Of a stretch of DNA of 56,343 bases, positions 17,896 through 25,954 are shown one piece after another. Every line of letters starts with the position of its first letter. Position 1 is the stretch's first letter. The stretch comes from Bacillota bacterium (GTDB taxonomy: Bacteria; Bacillota; Clostridia; Acetivibrionales; Acetivibrionaceae). The position numbers and the translations under genes were made by a program. The notes below the pieces were generated by a model. The model was not told the DNA's origin and ran no database searches. It saw only the letters and a list, made by a program, of their open reading frames with translations. The stretch is from NCBI GenBank assembly GCA_023421115.1, contig JAEZUI010000037.1, positions 1 through 56,343 on the forward strand. The letters run 5' to 3'.

Positions 17896-19620
17896 TTAAC
17901 CCGCATTTTCATTTAGTGCACTCTGTGGGTTTTGTTCTTCTATTATTTTTTTATCTATCTCAAGTATTATTCTCTCAATATTGCTTCTCTTCTCTGTTGT
18001 ATCCTGCTCATACTTTTCACTTAGTTCCTTATAAATGTCCAGCCCATATTTGTAGTCAATCTTTGCTTCCTCATACTTTTTAAGTTTATATAGTTTTTCA
18101 CCGCTTTTTTCATAATCTTCCGCTTTTTTGACAAGCTCTTTTGACTTATCATCTTTAGCAATAGCAGCTCCTGCCTCACCAATTTTATTGTCAACATCCC
18201 TTATCTTATCTTTAACATTCTTGATTTTATCTTCCATTTCCTTCTTCATATCATAGTACTTAATTTTTTCTGACAGCTCTTTTGCCTCGATATAGATCTC
18301 TATAGCCTTGTTGTAATTTTTATTTGCTTCGTTAAAATATGCTTTCTTAGAGGAGTTGTCTTTTGTTTCTGTAGCCTTTACAGAAGTTTTATCTCCTTCT
18401 TCAACTTCCTTGTCTCCCTCTACACTTTTGTCATAAACCGATATAAAGTCGTCAGTCCTATCAATTTTCTTATCAATATTTCTTAACAGTTCTTTCTTTC
18501 CTTCCTCTAGTTCAAATTCCACCTGAGTCCGTGCATTTATATAATTGTCCTTAGCCTTATCATATTCACTCGTGCTAAGAAAACTATCGCCTTCAACAAT
18601 CAAATTGGTTATTTGGTTTTTTAATTCAATCCGCTCTTCAATAGCCCTTTTCTTTATTTTCTTGACACTTTCAGAAGCCTTTTCATAGTTTTCAAGAGCC
18701 TTTTCGTAACTTTCATTTTGTAAATAATTATCGCCTTTTTTCTCCCAATCGGCAAAAGCCTTCTCTGCCTTGCTCGCCTCGATTTTTTTATATATAATTA
18801 TTCCTGCCGTTGCAATAATAACTGGAATTAGTATGGCCGCAACCTTTTTTATAATTTTACGGCGAAAATCATCCTTTACGTTTTCCTTAAATACCTTATT
18901 GGCATAAATAGCAACCATTGTATAATTGTTAACAACTCTGTTCTGCCTTGACAGAATTTCGTCTTCAAGCATCTCAATAAGATCTGCCGATTCTTTGGCA
19001 TCTTTTAATGAATTAACAAGATCAATGCTCTGTATATTTTCCCAAAACCCGACAGTGCATAGAAATATAATATCCTTATCCAATAACTTAAACGGTCTTG
19101 AAACAAAGGGTTTGAAAACCTTAGACTGACCTAAGTAGTTGGTAAGATTGTTTCTTTCATCATGCAACCCGATCTCTTCATCGTTTATTTGTCCAGCATC
19201 AGCCATTATTTGTGCAATACTCTGATCTTTACTTCTAAAATTCATTCCGCCTTTTCTAAAATGGTACAAGCGGGTATTTCCTGCACAGGAGTAGATTATC
19301 TTTGAATAATCGGTCAGCACTACCATCAGGCTAGTCTTCAATCTTACACTACGGCTTTTTTCATTCAGCATTCTGTGGGCTTCAATAATACATCTTTTTA
19401 ATTTGCGCCTTGACATTGATGGTTTTTTCATGAAATTTTCAAACAAAAAGTTAACCACCATCTCGGCACTGTTAATATCTTCATCGGAATCTATACCGTC
19501 TGCAACAATATAGCAAGCTACATCATCCATTTCCGCATATGCAAAGTAATCTTTATTTATTCTAAAGGTCCCGGCTTCTGAAGCAAAGCTTGTTACAAAC
19601 TCACTGCTGATTTTTCTCAT
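17896..19620 (-). CDS. Degenerate PP2C-like phosphatase with TM helix and TPR/coiled-coil tail
   Basis: A 574-aa protein. Residues 1-245 align by motif with PP2C phosphatases: NKDYFAY (usual NEDxF), IVADGIDSDE (usual ADGMGGH), SCAGNTRLY (usual GDSRxY), NNLTNYLG, DIIFLCTVGFW (usual LLCTDGL) and NNYTMVAIY (usual DNxTVxxV). The metal-binding Asp of CTDG is Val190 and the Asp of DN is Asn231, while Asp24 and Asp41 remain; activity is therefore doubtful. A single TM helix (about 258-278) is followed by ~290 residues of Lys/Glu-rich helical repeats with TPR-like spacing (NYLQNESYEKALENYEKA, LYKLKKYEEAKIDYKYG). It may bind rather than hydrolyse phosphoproteins. A 134-bp gap with an inverted repeat separates it from the intact PP2C. 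Confidence 0.75.
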   Translation of the reverse strand: MRKISSEFVTSFASEAGTFRINKDYFAYAEMDDVACYIVADGIDSDEDINSAEMVVNFLFENFMKKPSMSRRKLKRCIIEAHRMLNEKSRSVRLKTSLMVVLTDYSKIIYSCAGNTRLYHFRKGGMNFRSKDQSIAQIMADAGQINDEEIGLHDERNNLTNYLGQSKVFKPFVSRPFKLLDKDIIFLCTVGFWENIQSIDLVNSLKDAKESADLIEMLEDEILSRQNRVVNNYTMVAIYANKVFKENVKDDFRRKIIKKVAAILIPVIIATAGIIIYKKIEASKAEKAFADWEKKGDNYLQNESYEKALENYEKASESVKKIKKRAIEERIELKNQITNLIVEGDSFLSTSEYDKAKDNYINARTQVEFELEEGKKELLRNIDKKIDRTDDFISVYDKSVEGDKEVEEGDKTSVKATETKDNSSKKAYFNEANKNYNKAIEIYIEAKELSEKIKYYDMKKEMEDKIKNVKDKIRDVDNKIGEAGAAIAKDDKSKELVKKAEDYEKSGEKLYKLKKYEEAKIDYKYGLDIYKELSEKYEQDTTEKRSNIERIILEIDKKIIEEQNPQSALNENAG

Positions 19621-19639
19621 TTCTACCCCCCATTGCTAA

Positions 19640-19710
19640 GGGATAACGAAAAAACAACTTCTTGTTCTCATACTTCGAAAACATTATCAAATCAAGTTTT
19701 TCGTTATCCC
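19640..19710. repeat. Inverted repeat between the two PP2C genes
   Basis: GGGATAACGAAAAA at 19640-19653 is inversely repeated at 19697-19710, with 43 bases between. It could form a long-loop hairpin in the transcript or be two halves of a binding site just upstream of the degenerate PP2C gene. Function unknown. Confidence 0.5.
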
Positions 19711-19754
19711 AGAGTTGTAACTTATATTTTAGTCGTACCCAATTCACCCGCAAT

Positions 19755-20594
19755 TTAGCTAAACGATAGTACTATAACTGTAGCATTATCCTGCTTAGCA
19801 TAATTCTTTGCTTTTATAGCTTCGATTATCTCTTCTGCCGTATCATGTGGATTTATACTCTTACTAAGTATACCTTCCAATTCGATTTCCGGTAAACTAT
19901 TATACACTCCATCTGTGCACAGTATAACCTTATCACCGGTTCTTAGCCTGACAGGTTTTTCATTTATTTCAACATCTTTTAAAATTTCTGCGCCGATATA
20001 GCTGTATATTCTTTTTTTCATAGGGTCGTTTATCAACTGTTCTTCGGATATTTTTCCCGATATGTACCTGTCCTCTAAAACCGCTTTGTAAACATGCTTT
20101 TTATTTAAGTTAATAAGTTCACCGTCTTTAAAAAGCATTATTGCACTGTCCCCGATAGATGCCCAGTAAAGGCAGCCCTCAGCGACTATAGCAGCAATAA
20201 GGGTACTTCCCATTCTCTTTCCCTTTGCTCTATCTAGCACTGCTCGATTACACAAATTTGCAGTATTTACAAAAAAATTCTCTACAGGATGAAAATCGAG
20301 AGCACTGGTAAATTCTTTAACAAAAGTATTTACAGCAATATTGCTTGCCAACTTTCCGTTAGAATAACCACCCATTCCATCGGCAACTACCGAAAGAAGG
20401 TAGTTACTATTTTCTGCGGTCCCAAAACTGTCCTCTTGCTCACCTCTAGTTCCAATATACTGTGCATTTCCTATTGATACTGTCGGAAATGCCCTTACGT
20501 TTTTTAATTTAGTTCTGAGTATTAACAGTATAACTACTAATACCGCAGATAAAAGTACCACAAAATACGGTTGTTCTAAAATTACGAGTATCAT
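19755..20594 (-). CDS. Membrane-anchored PP2C-type Ser/Thr phosphatase
   Basis: A 279-aa phosphatase with an N-terminal transmembrane helix (about 8-27) and a complete PP2C domain facing the cytoplasm: RGEQEDSF (50-57), ADGMGG (71-76), GSTL (129-132), SIGDSAI (147-152), CTDGV (226-230) and DNATV (269-273). All metal-binding aspartates are present, so it should be an active Mn/Mg-dependent phospho-Ser/Thr phosphatase. It starts five bases after the stop of the zinc-ribbon FHA gene. Pairing of PP2C with FHA proteins is the logic of the PppA/Fha threonine-phosphorylation switch of type VI secretion. No kinase gene is in the window. Confidence 0.92.
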   Translation of the reverse strand: MILVILEQPYFVVLLSAVLVVILLILRTKLKNVRAFPTVSIGNAQYIGTRGEQEDSFGTAENSNYLLSVVADGMGGYSNGKLASNIAVNTFVKEFTSALDFHPVENFFVNTANLCNRAVLDRAKGKRMGSTLIAAIVAEGCLYWASIGDSAIMLFKDGELINLNKKHVYKAVLEDRYISGKISEEQLINDPMKKRIYSYIGAEILKDVEINEKPVRLRTGDKVILCTDGVYNSLPEIELEGILSKSINPHDTAEEIIEAIKAKNYAKQDNATVIVLSFS

Positions 20595-20599
20595 TTTTA

Positions 20600-21130
20600 T
20601 CAGTCCTCTTTGTTAATCCAGTCAAAATGTATACCGCACAAATTAATAAATATAAACTTGCTCTTACCGATTTCAATAACATCATAAGCATCAATTTCAG
20701 TAGCAGTAAGTACAGCTTCCTCTTTTTTTACTTGATTACTCAAGTAAACAAGACCTCCACCCTCTCCCGGCAGCAGCAAAAACCTTCTAGGTTTTGGGTC
20801 ATAAACAATTGAAGCATGATTCTTTCTTGAAATAGAGTCGTCACCCACAATAGAAATATCCATTTCATCCGACCTTCCGATGAAATTTTTACCCTGACGT
20901 ATTTTATAATCCTGTCCCCTCTGTACACCTTCTATACAAATCAGCCAACCAACTACAGGCTCGATACCGTCTATATCATCCGATACTTTAGTCTTGTCCA
21001 TATCATCCATAACCGGAGCTTTTGTTGGTTTCTTCGCTGCACCGTCTAATGAAGAATCACAATAGGGACACTTATTACCATATTTTTCAGTACGATACAT
21101 ATGTCCATTAACACATCTTCCTAAAGGCAT
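20600..21130 (-). CDS. FHA-domain protein with N-terminal zinc ribbon
   Basis: A 176-aa cytoplasmic adaptor. Cys6, His10, Cys21 and Cys24 (CVNGH and CPYC) form a short zinc ribbon. A linker (about 31-55) contains DMDKTKVSDD, with Thr47 in an acidic setting that resembles a phospho-acceptor for Ser/Thr kinases (inference). The FHA domain (about 60-165) has IGRSDEMDISI and SISRKNHASIVY, the Gly-Arg and Ser-Arg/His motifs that bind phosphothreonine. The usual N-G-T turn is replaced by GGGLVYLS. It lies 34 bp after the membrane FHA gene and 5 bp before the PP2C gene, so it is probably translated together with them. Confidence 0.88.
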   Translation of the reverse strand: MPLGRCVNGHMYRTEKYGNKCPYCDSSLDGAAKKPTKAPVMDDMDKTKVSDDIDGIEPVVGWLICIEGVQRGQDYKIRQGKNFIGRSDEMDISIVGDDSISRKNHASIVYDPKPRRFLLLPGEGGGLVYLSNQVKKEEAVLTATEIDAYDVIEIGKSKFIFINLCGIHFDWINKED

Positions 21131-21164
21131 AATATTTATTCCCCCGTCTTAGTAAATTCAATTC

Positions 21165-21779
21165 TTATTTTACCATAATCTTCGTATTTGCAATATATAA
21201 AGTATCACCGGAATTTATTTCGTATAGTCTTTCGCTATCTAGTTTAAACTTTTCTTCATCCACCTTTTTAAGTCCCGTACCATAGGATGAACCCACATCC
21301 TCTAAATACCATCTACCTTCTGCAAAGTTTAAAACAGCATGCTGTCGGCTGACAAGTTCTGAATACTCTGCCTCCGACAAATCAATATCCACCTCATTGT
21401 CCTTTGTATTTCTTCCTATCAAAAACGATACTTTGCCTCTAATATTCCAATTTCTAAGACTTCTGCCATCTTCACTTATCAATATAAGTTTAGAGACCCC
21501 GCCCTTGCTCTTTCCTTTTATAATAATTGCTGATATTCTAGCTATGATAAAAACACAAGAAACTGCAATTAGTCCATAACCTAAATACTTGAGAACTTTC
21601 TCCTCATTTACAAAATAGATATAGTAAAAAGTTAAAATGGAAATTAATATTATAAGAATATCGATAACCATCACCCAGATAGCATTATTGGTATTTTGCG
21701 AATATTTTTCAACCTTTTTGTTACTGATAAATCTTTTCAAAGTATTACCGGTATTTTGAATATTCATATTTTCTTTCAT
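21165..21779 (-). CDS. Membrane-anchored FHA-domain protein
   Basis: A 204-aa protein with two transmembrane helices (about 34-56 and 66-85) and a cytoplasmic FHA domain (about 98-204). Its phosphothreonine-binding residues are visible: IGRN (Gly122-Arg123), SRQH (144-147) and SSYGT (164-168, with Ser in place of the usual Asn). It should recruit a phosphorylated partner to the membrane. It sits between the J-domain gene (30 bp away) and the zinc-ribbon FHA gene (34 bp away) on the same strand. Confidence 0.88.
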   Translation of the reverse strand: MKENMNIQNTGNTLKRFISNKKVEKYSQNTNNAIWVMVIDILIILISILTFYYIYFVNEEKVLKYLGYGLIAVSCVFIIARISAIIIKGKSKGGVSKLILISEDGRSLRNWNIRGKVSFLIGRNTKDNEVDIDLSEAEYSELVSRQHAVLNFAEGRWYLEDVGSSYGTGLKKVDEEKFKLDSERLYEINSGDTLYIANTKIMVK

Positions 21780-21809
21780 GCTAAAGCACTCCCATCTAAG
21801 CTTATATTT

Positions 21810-22244
21810 CTATCTTCTCTTTACTCCGAAGTATTTATCAAACATATCTGAAGCATCTAGAGGATTTTTCTTTTCCTTCTTCTCCCTTTTGATGCCTGCT
21901 TCCTTTGTTTTTGGATTGAACCCGAAAAATTGTTCAAAAGTACGCTCTACATCATCAAAATCAAATTTACTAGGGTATCCTTGTGTCTTACTTCCCTTTT
22001 GAGTCTGAGCTTTACTCTGATTGCTAGAGGAATTATTATTGCCGTGCTCATCATAGGTTTTCCTCTTTGTTTCATCACTCAAAACATTATATGCTTCGTT
22101 TATTTCCTTGAATTTCTCTTCAGCTTCCTTATTACCTGGGTTAACATCAGGGTGATATTTTCTGGCCAGCTTCCTATAAGCTTTCTTTATTTCTTCCCCA
22201 GACGCATTCTCAGCAATACCGAGTACCTCATAGTATTTTTTCAT
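21810..22244 (-). CDS. J-domain (DnaJ-like) co-chaperone
   Basis: A 144-aa protein with a canonical J domain at residues 3-68 (YYEVLGIAENASGEEIKKAY, HPD at 31-33, FKEINEAYNVLSD). It lacks the G/F-rich, zinc-finger and C-terminal substrate domains of true DnaJ. Instead it has an Asn/Ser/Gln linker and two short Phe-rich segments (FEQFFGF, DMFDKYFG) likely to bind a dedicated client. It should stimulate DnaK locally. As first gene of the FHA/PP2C group and next to the tube gene, it may help assemble or take apart a large complex (inference). Ribosome site AAAGGG lies seven bases upstream. Confidence 0.9.
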   Translation of the reverse strand: MKKYYEVLGIAENASGEEIKKAYRKLARKYHPDVNPGNKEAEEKFKEINEAYNVLSDETKRKTYDEHGNNNSSSNQSKAQTQKGSKTQGYPSKFDFDDVERTFEQFFGFNPKTKEAGIKREKKEKKNPLDASDMFDKYFGVKRR

Positions 22245-22259
22245 ACACGAACCCTTTCT

Positions 22260-22313
22260 AAGTGCTTTTTAACACTACCTAGTATAAATTATCCAATGTT
22301 AAAAAATGCACTT
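22260..22313 (-). promoter_or_regulatory. Inverted repeat around a possible -10 box upstream of dnaJ-like gene
   Basis: AAGTGC followed by TTTTTAACA at 22260-22274 is inversely repeated, with one extra base, at 22297-22313. Between the arms, on the minus strand, is TATACT, a possible -10 element; no good -35 box is seen. Placement just before the first gene of the signalling group suggests an operator. Confidence 0.45.
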
Positions 22314-22405
22314 CATCTATATAAAACCGAACAGTAATAAATCCTGTACTCATTCTGTTATTTTTCGTTTTAAATATTCATCACTATCAAAAAGCTCGTA
22401 ATTAT

Positions 22406-22507
22406 CTAATGCCATTTCAAAAAATAACCTATACAATATTTTTTGCCACAATCCCCAAAATCAATTTTTTTGAAATGGCAATTGATCAACTATTTTTTGT
22501 AATTACC
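22406..22507. repeat. Dispersed palindromic repeat, copy B (short form)
   Basis: GCCATTTCAAAAAATAACCT (22411-22430) opens the element, its inverse TTTTTTGAAATGGC is at 22466-22479, and the shared end ATTGATCAACTATTTTTTG runs into AATTACCT (to about 22507). It is close to copies C and E and lies between the tube gene terminator and the J-domain gene. Confidence 0.75.
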
Positions 22508-22519
22508 TAAAAACACTCA

Positions 22520-22556
22520 TATCGATTTAAAAGGCAAAACGCCTTTTAAATCGATA
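22520..22556 (-). terminator. Strong hairpin after the tube/sheath genes
   Basis: A 16-bp perfect stem (22520-22535 with 22541-22556) and a 5-base loop, starting 29 bp beyond the stop of the last tube gene. It lacks a clear T run but would end or weaken transcription before the J-domain gene, allowing structural genes to be expressed more than the signalling genes. Confidence 0.7.
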
Positions 22557-22584
22557 GAAATTCATTACAGCAATTAAAAATAAA

Positions 22585-23016
22585 TTAAGCTCCGTATCCG
22601 CCTTCTATTTTTACATTTTCAACATCTTTCTTTTCTTGCTTAATTATAAGAGTAAATGTTCCATTTCCAACATCCTCGCTGAATTCTTCAATATAATCCA
22701 CACAAAATGCTCTTGTGAAAGTATATTCTCTCATTACGAGTGTTGCTGATACTTGTTGTGCAACAATATTGAGATATGGACTCTTCTTTTCAAGCGACCA
22801 TACAGCTACTTTCTTTGTTTCCTGTAAGTCTGCTTCGTTCTGTGGTAATGTGCCTTTGATTGTAAGAATTGCACTCACATCATTTGATCTTGAATTCTCA
22901 TCATCGGGAGTATCCGTTTTGTAAACTATGGATGTAATCACATCATCGCTTAGTTCAAAACCGGTTCCATACCCGCCACTACCTGCTGCTGTTGTAGCTG
23001 TTAACTTAAATCCCAT
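22585..23016 (-). CDS. Hcp/tail-tube-like protein 1
   Basis: A 143-aa beta-rich protein resembling TssD/Hcp-type tube subunits. The most telling segment is FTRAFCVDYIEEFS (100-113) followed by GNGTFTLIIKQEK, matching the pattern of an aromatic/acidic A-x-V-x-Y-x-E strand and a closing T-x-x-I strand seen in Bacteroidetes-type TssD. It is a paralogue of the protein from 25332-25739, sharing K-x-DT-x-DD-x-x-x-x-R-x-x-D and the C-terminal block. There is no signal peptide. Ribosome site AGGAGG precedes the ATG. Placed directly after the sheath-like gene. The alternative, an unrelated beta-barrel, cannot be excluded without structure prediction. Confidence 0.6.
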   Translation of the reverse strand: MGFKLTATTAAGSGGYGTGFELSDDVITSIVYKTDTPDDENSRSNDVSAILTIKGTLPQNEADLQETKKVAVWSLEKKSPYLNIVAQQVSATLVMREYTFTRAFCVDYIEEFSEDVGNGTFTLIIKQEKKDVENVKIEGGYGA

Positions 23017-23052
23017 AAAAAAACCCTCCTTTTAAACTGAATTAATAATATA

Positions 23053-23074
23053 TATTAATACTTCAGTATTAATA
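23053..23074 (-). promoter_or_regulatory. Intercistronic hairpin between sheath and tube 1
   Basis: TATTAATAC at 23053-23061 pairs with GTATTAATA at 23066-23074 (loop TTCA), just after the sheath stop codon and before the tube ribosome site. It may protect or process the message and raise tube copy number; this role is inferred from position. Confidence 0.45.
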
Positions 23075-23085
23075 CCGCTTAAATA

Positions 23086-25284
23086 TTACTTAGCACCAAC
23101 TGCACTCGTATTCTTTGTAATTGTAACTTCAAGATTCTTGACATTTCCATTAAATGCAAGATCTATCTGGCAAAGATTGCTTAACTCATCAATTGTGTAA
23201 TTCAAGTCATCTCCGTCTTTAATTATAGAATTTAGAAATGCATTGTCTTTTTGCCACATAGTCTTCTGACTACTAGGACTGTTACTGAAAAAGGAAATTA
23301 TTTTATCCTGTTTAAAATCGTTTGTCTGGAAACGGAGTATTCTCTCAATATATGTACTTACAAGAGTCTTATAGATGGAATCATAACCATCATCGGTTTG
23401 TGCAAGGCTCCTCGCTTTATAAACAGTAATCCTCTTTATATCCTTGCCGTCTAACTGAGCATTTTCCGATGAGAAGACAAAACCAAAGCTCTTGCTGTTT
23501 ATCTCATTTTTTATATTGTTTGTAAAACCTGTTATTTCCTTTGCCATGGTAGTTACCATTCTAAGACAGTTATCTCCAGCTTCTATATCAAACCTTACTC
23601 CTGGATACTTCATAGTAACAGGGAATTTCATCGCAACTTCCTTATAACTTTCTTTCAAATACTCAGGACACTGGTATGCAGACACTATTCCTGCCGCTAT
23701 ATAAGCTGCATCTACATATACACCCTGAATCCAAAGTTTTAATATATCTTCCTTGGCATTTGAGAGTTTAACACCTCCACTTTCAGTTTTTTCCATCTTA
23801 ACATCAATCACTACACCGGATTTATCTTTAGGTATAATTGTAAAATTCGGTAAACACGGAATTGCAAACTCACTATAGCTCTGCCTTGTTAAAAGCTGGC
23901 TCTTGTCAATATATCTTTCGACACCTGCAACTGCCATATTGTTAAAGGTAGTTTCTTCATTTGCCTGGAAGTTAAAGAATACCTGTATCTTATACTTCTC
24001 TACTGCTTGAAGTAATGAGGTAAGCGATTCCATTGTATTGCCCTCTTTTTTGACCTCAACATTTCCCTGGAACAACTTTTTCACTACTTTAGGCTTTCCT
24101 ACCGATTCCATTTCTATTGCAGGCACTATACCATACCATATAGTATTACTGAAATCATTCTTCTGATTGACTGTATTGAGGTATACATCCAATCTCGGTA
24201 TATTACTGCTTTTCACAGTCATGTCAACCTTACTGTTTGTAATAATAAGGGTTGGCCTCATCCCACGCTTTTTTGTATTATATTGATCAAAATACATTTT
24301 TACACCAAGTATTTTTTCAATTAATGGCTTTGCAGCCTTTACAAAATCGTCCTTAGCTTTTGTATAAAATTCAAGGTATGAATGGTAATTCTGAATTTCT
24401 CTGTCCACATCCACTTCAGTCTGTAATGCAGGCATCGGACAGAAAGTCCTGGCAACAAGGTCTCTTACATAGGCTGACGGTGTATCCGAAACATCATCAT
24501 AGTCACCCTGAAATACAGACACAAGGCTGCCTGATTTATCCTGGTCAATAACCATTAAAGCATTCTCATCAGGCTTTGGCGCCTCAATTATCTTAAGCTC
24601 ACCATTTTCACCAATACTAAGAACTCCAACTTTTAATGCTCCCGCATCTTCACTGTCATCTGAACGGCCCAAAAGAAGTCTTGTCTTTATGTCTTCAATA
24701 GCAAGAGGCAACATGGCCATTACGTTGTTATAGTTCTGCCTTGCTTCCTCGAATTTAGTATTTAGCTTATCACCTATATCAAGCTTTTTAGGGTCCCCAT
24801 CTTCGAGTTCTTCATATTTGTCATAGAGATAGTGAATCTCTTTGCGGGACTGCCTAATATCATCCATTACTTTTTTCGGTGAAATCATATCAAGCACTTT
24901 GTCAAACTTAAAATCGATATTAATTATTCCCTGACTTCTTTTTGTGTCTATCAAAGTAAACAACATTTTTAAAAAGTCGTTATTATGATCAAGTCTTATT
25001 TCCGTAATGAAGTCTTCAGGAATTGTTTCAGGCTTTTTCAGTGTGTATACCACTTCACCTTCGCCGTTATCCCTTGCGTTATAAAACGAATATACTGTAG
25101 GAGCAAACTTTTCCAAAAATTCATCAAAGCTTTTAACTAGTAGATGCTGATTAATTTCTTTAATTTTTTCATCCGACAAGCTGTCTATCCCTGCAACATC
25201 CCCAACAAGTGTTATAAGATCCAACTTTTCAGGATTTATTTCCTCAAACAAAATAGATCTATTTGTTTGGTTTATTATTTCCAT
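23086..25284 (-). CDS. Contractile-sheath-like protein, probable TssB-TssC fusion
   Basis: A 732-aa cytoplasmic protein. The start at 25284 has AGGAGG six bases upstream; an in-frame TTG and ATG further up overlap that site. Residues 50-118 resemble the small sheath subunit TssB: SFDEFLEKFAPT matches its NFDxVMxxxxPR element, then DFITEIRLDHNNDFLKMLFT matches its DF-x-P..L..LL element. The remaining ~480 residues have TssC-like size, with AKPLIEKILG, a helical core, and a C-terminal strand segment (IDLAFNGNVKNLEVTITK) like the sheath handshake end. The two tube-like paralogues on both sides strengthen the call. Only local motifs support homology, so fold prediction is the deciding test. No ATPase, baseplate or spike gene adjoins it. 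Confidence 0.55.
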   Translation of the reverse strand: MEIINQTNRSILFEEINPEKLDLITLVGDVAGIDSLSDEKIKEINQHLLVKSFDEFLEKFAPTVYSFYNARDNGEGEVVYTLKKPETIPEDFITEIRLDHNNDFLKMLFTLIDTKRSQGIINIDFKFDKVLDMISPKKVMDDIRQSRKEIHYLYDKYEELEDGDPKKLDIGDKLNTKFEEARQNYNNVMAMLPLAIEDIKTRLLLGRSDDSEDAGALKVGVLSIGENGELKIIEAPKPDENALMVIDQDKSGSLVSVFQGDYDDVSDTPSAYVRDLVARTFCPMPALQTEVDVDREIQNYHSYLEFYTKAKDDFVKAAKPLIEKILGVKMYFDQYNTKKRGMRPTLIITNSKVDMTVKSSNIPRLDVYLNTVNQKNDFSNTIWYGIVPAIEMESVGKPKVVKKLFQGNVEVKKEGNTMESLTSLLQAVEKYKIQVFFNFQANEETTFNNMAVAGVERYIDKSQLLTRQSYSEFAIPCLPNFTIIPKDKSGVVIDVKMEKTESGGVKLSNAKEDILKLWIQGVYVDAAYIAAGIVSAYQCPEYLKESYKEVAMKFPVTMKYPGVRFDIEAGDNCLRMVTTMAKEITGFTNNIKNEINSKSFGFVFSSENAQLDGKDIKRITVYKARSLAQTDDGYDSIYKTLVSTYIERILRFQTNDFKQDKIISFFSNSPSSQKTMWQKDNAFLNSIIKDGDDLNYTIDELSNLCQIDLAFNGNVKNLEVTITKNTSAVGAK

Positions 25285-25331
25285 TTCCATCCTCCTCAAC
25301 GTTTCATTTGCTTTTTACATATCTTTTTCTA

Positions 25332-25739
25332 TCAGGAGTCACTTACTTCAACACCCTCATTGTTATCCTTTTTTTGTTTTAGGCAGATCTTAAAAGTACC
25401 GACTCCAGTCTCGTTTGAATAGCTTTCGGAGTAATCCACGACAAATGCCTCCGGAAAAACAACTTTCCTGATCAATATATTGTCTTTTACAGAGGTAATA
25501 TCTACCTCAACTTGTTTATACACTTCGGCTTTATTTGTGCTGTCCGGCTTTATCAACGACCATGAATACAACCCCACAGTAGGCTCAAAATCAACATCAA
25601 TTCTGCCTATTATTTGAATTGTATTACCTATATCTGTTGTTCTCGCATCTGAATCGTCGGAAGTGTCCACCTTGAAGCACACTGCATCAAGACATTGTTT
25701 TAGCTTAATACCACCTGCAATTGTCACTTTGATTGGCAT
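25332..25739 (-). CDS. Hcp/tail-tube-like protein 2
   Basis: A 135-aa paralogue of tube-like protein 1. Shared features are the N-terminal block VDTSDDSDARTTDIG (K-x-DT-x-DD motif) and the C-terminal block FPEAFVVDYSESYS followed by GVGTFKICLKQKK. It is the first gene of the tube-sheath-tube set, with ribosome site AGAGGGGGG. Two different tube-type subunits flanking a sheath gene could mean one main tube and one adaptor/terminator, as phage tails use. It lacks a signal peptide. Hcp homology is judged by motif and size only. Confidence 0.6.
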   Translation of the reverse strand: MPIKVTIAGGIKLKQCLDAVCFKVDTSDDSDARTTDIGNTIQIIGRIDVDFEPTVGLYSWSLIKPDSTNKAEVYKQVEVDITSVKDNILIRKVVFPEAFVVDYSESYSNETGVGTFKICLKQKKDNNEGVEVSDS

Positions 25740-25844
25740 TTAATTCCCCCCTCTTACAGAAAAAAATAATAATTTTTGTTTATTTTTACATTATTAAAAT
25801 TAAATTGGTGTATAACCATATAAATCCTATGTCTTTATATAAGC

Positions 25845-25874
25845 ATTTTATCAAACATCTATATAACTTTTCAA
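25845..25874 (-). promoter_or_regulatory. Candidate promoter of the tube-sheath operon
   Basis: On the minus strand TTGAAA (25869-25874) and TAAAAT (25845-25850) are spaced by 18 bp, placing the transcript start about 100 bp before the first tube gene. Hexamers are near consensus; other AT-rich options exist nearby. Confidence 0.5.
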
Positions 25875-25954
25875 TCCCTCAAGCATTATTTTACAATTAA
25901 TATAAATATCCTATGAACTTTTTATATATACACATAGTCATGCTAAAAGTTAAT

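Noticed and set aside
22585..25739. A complete type VI secretion or phage tail locus
   Set aside because: Only tube- and sheath-like genes are visible. There is no baseplate, spike, tape measure, ATPase or effector gene on either side, so a full machine is not claimed.
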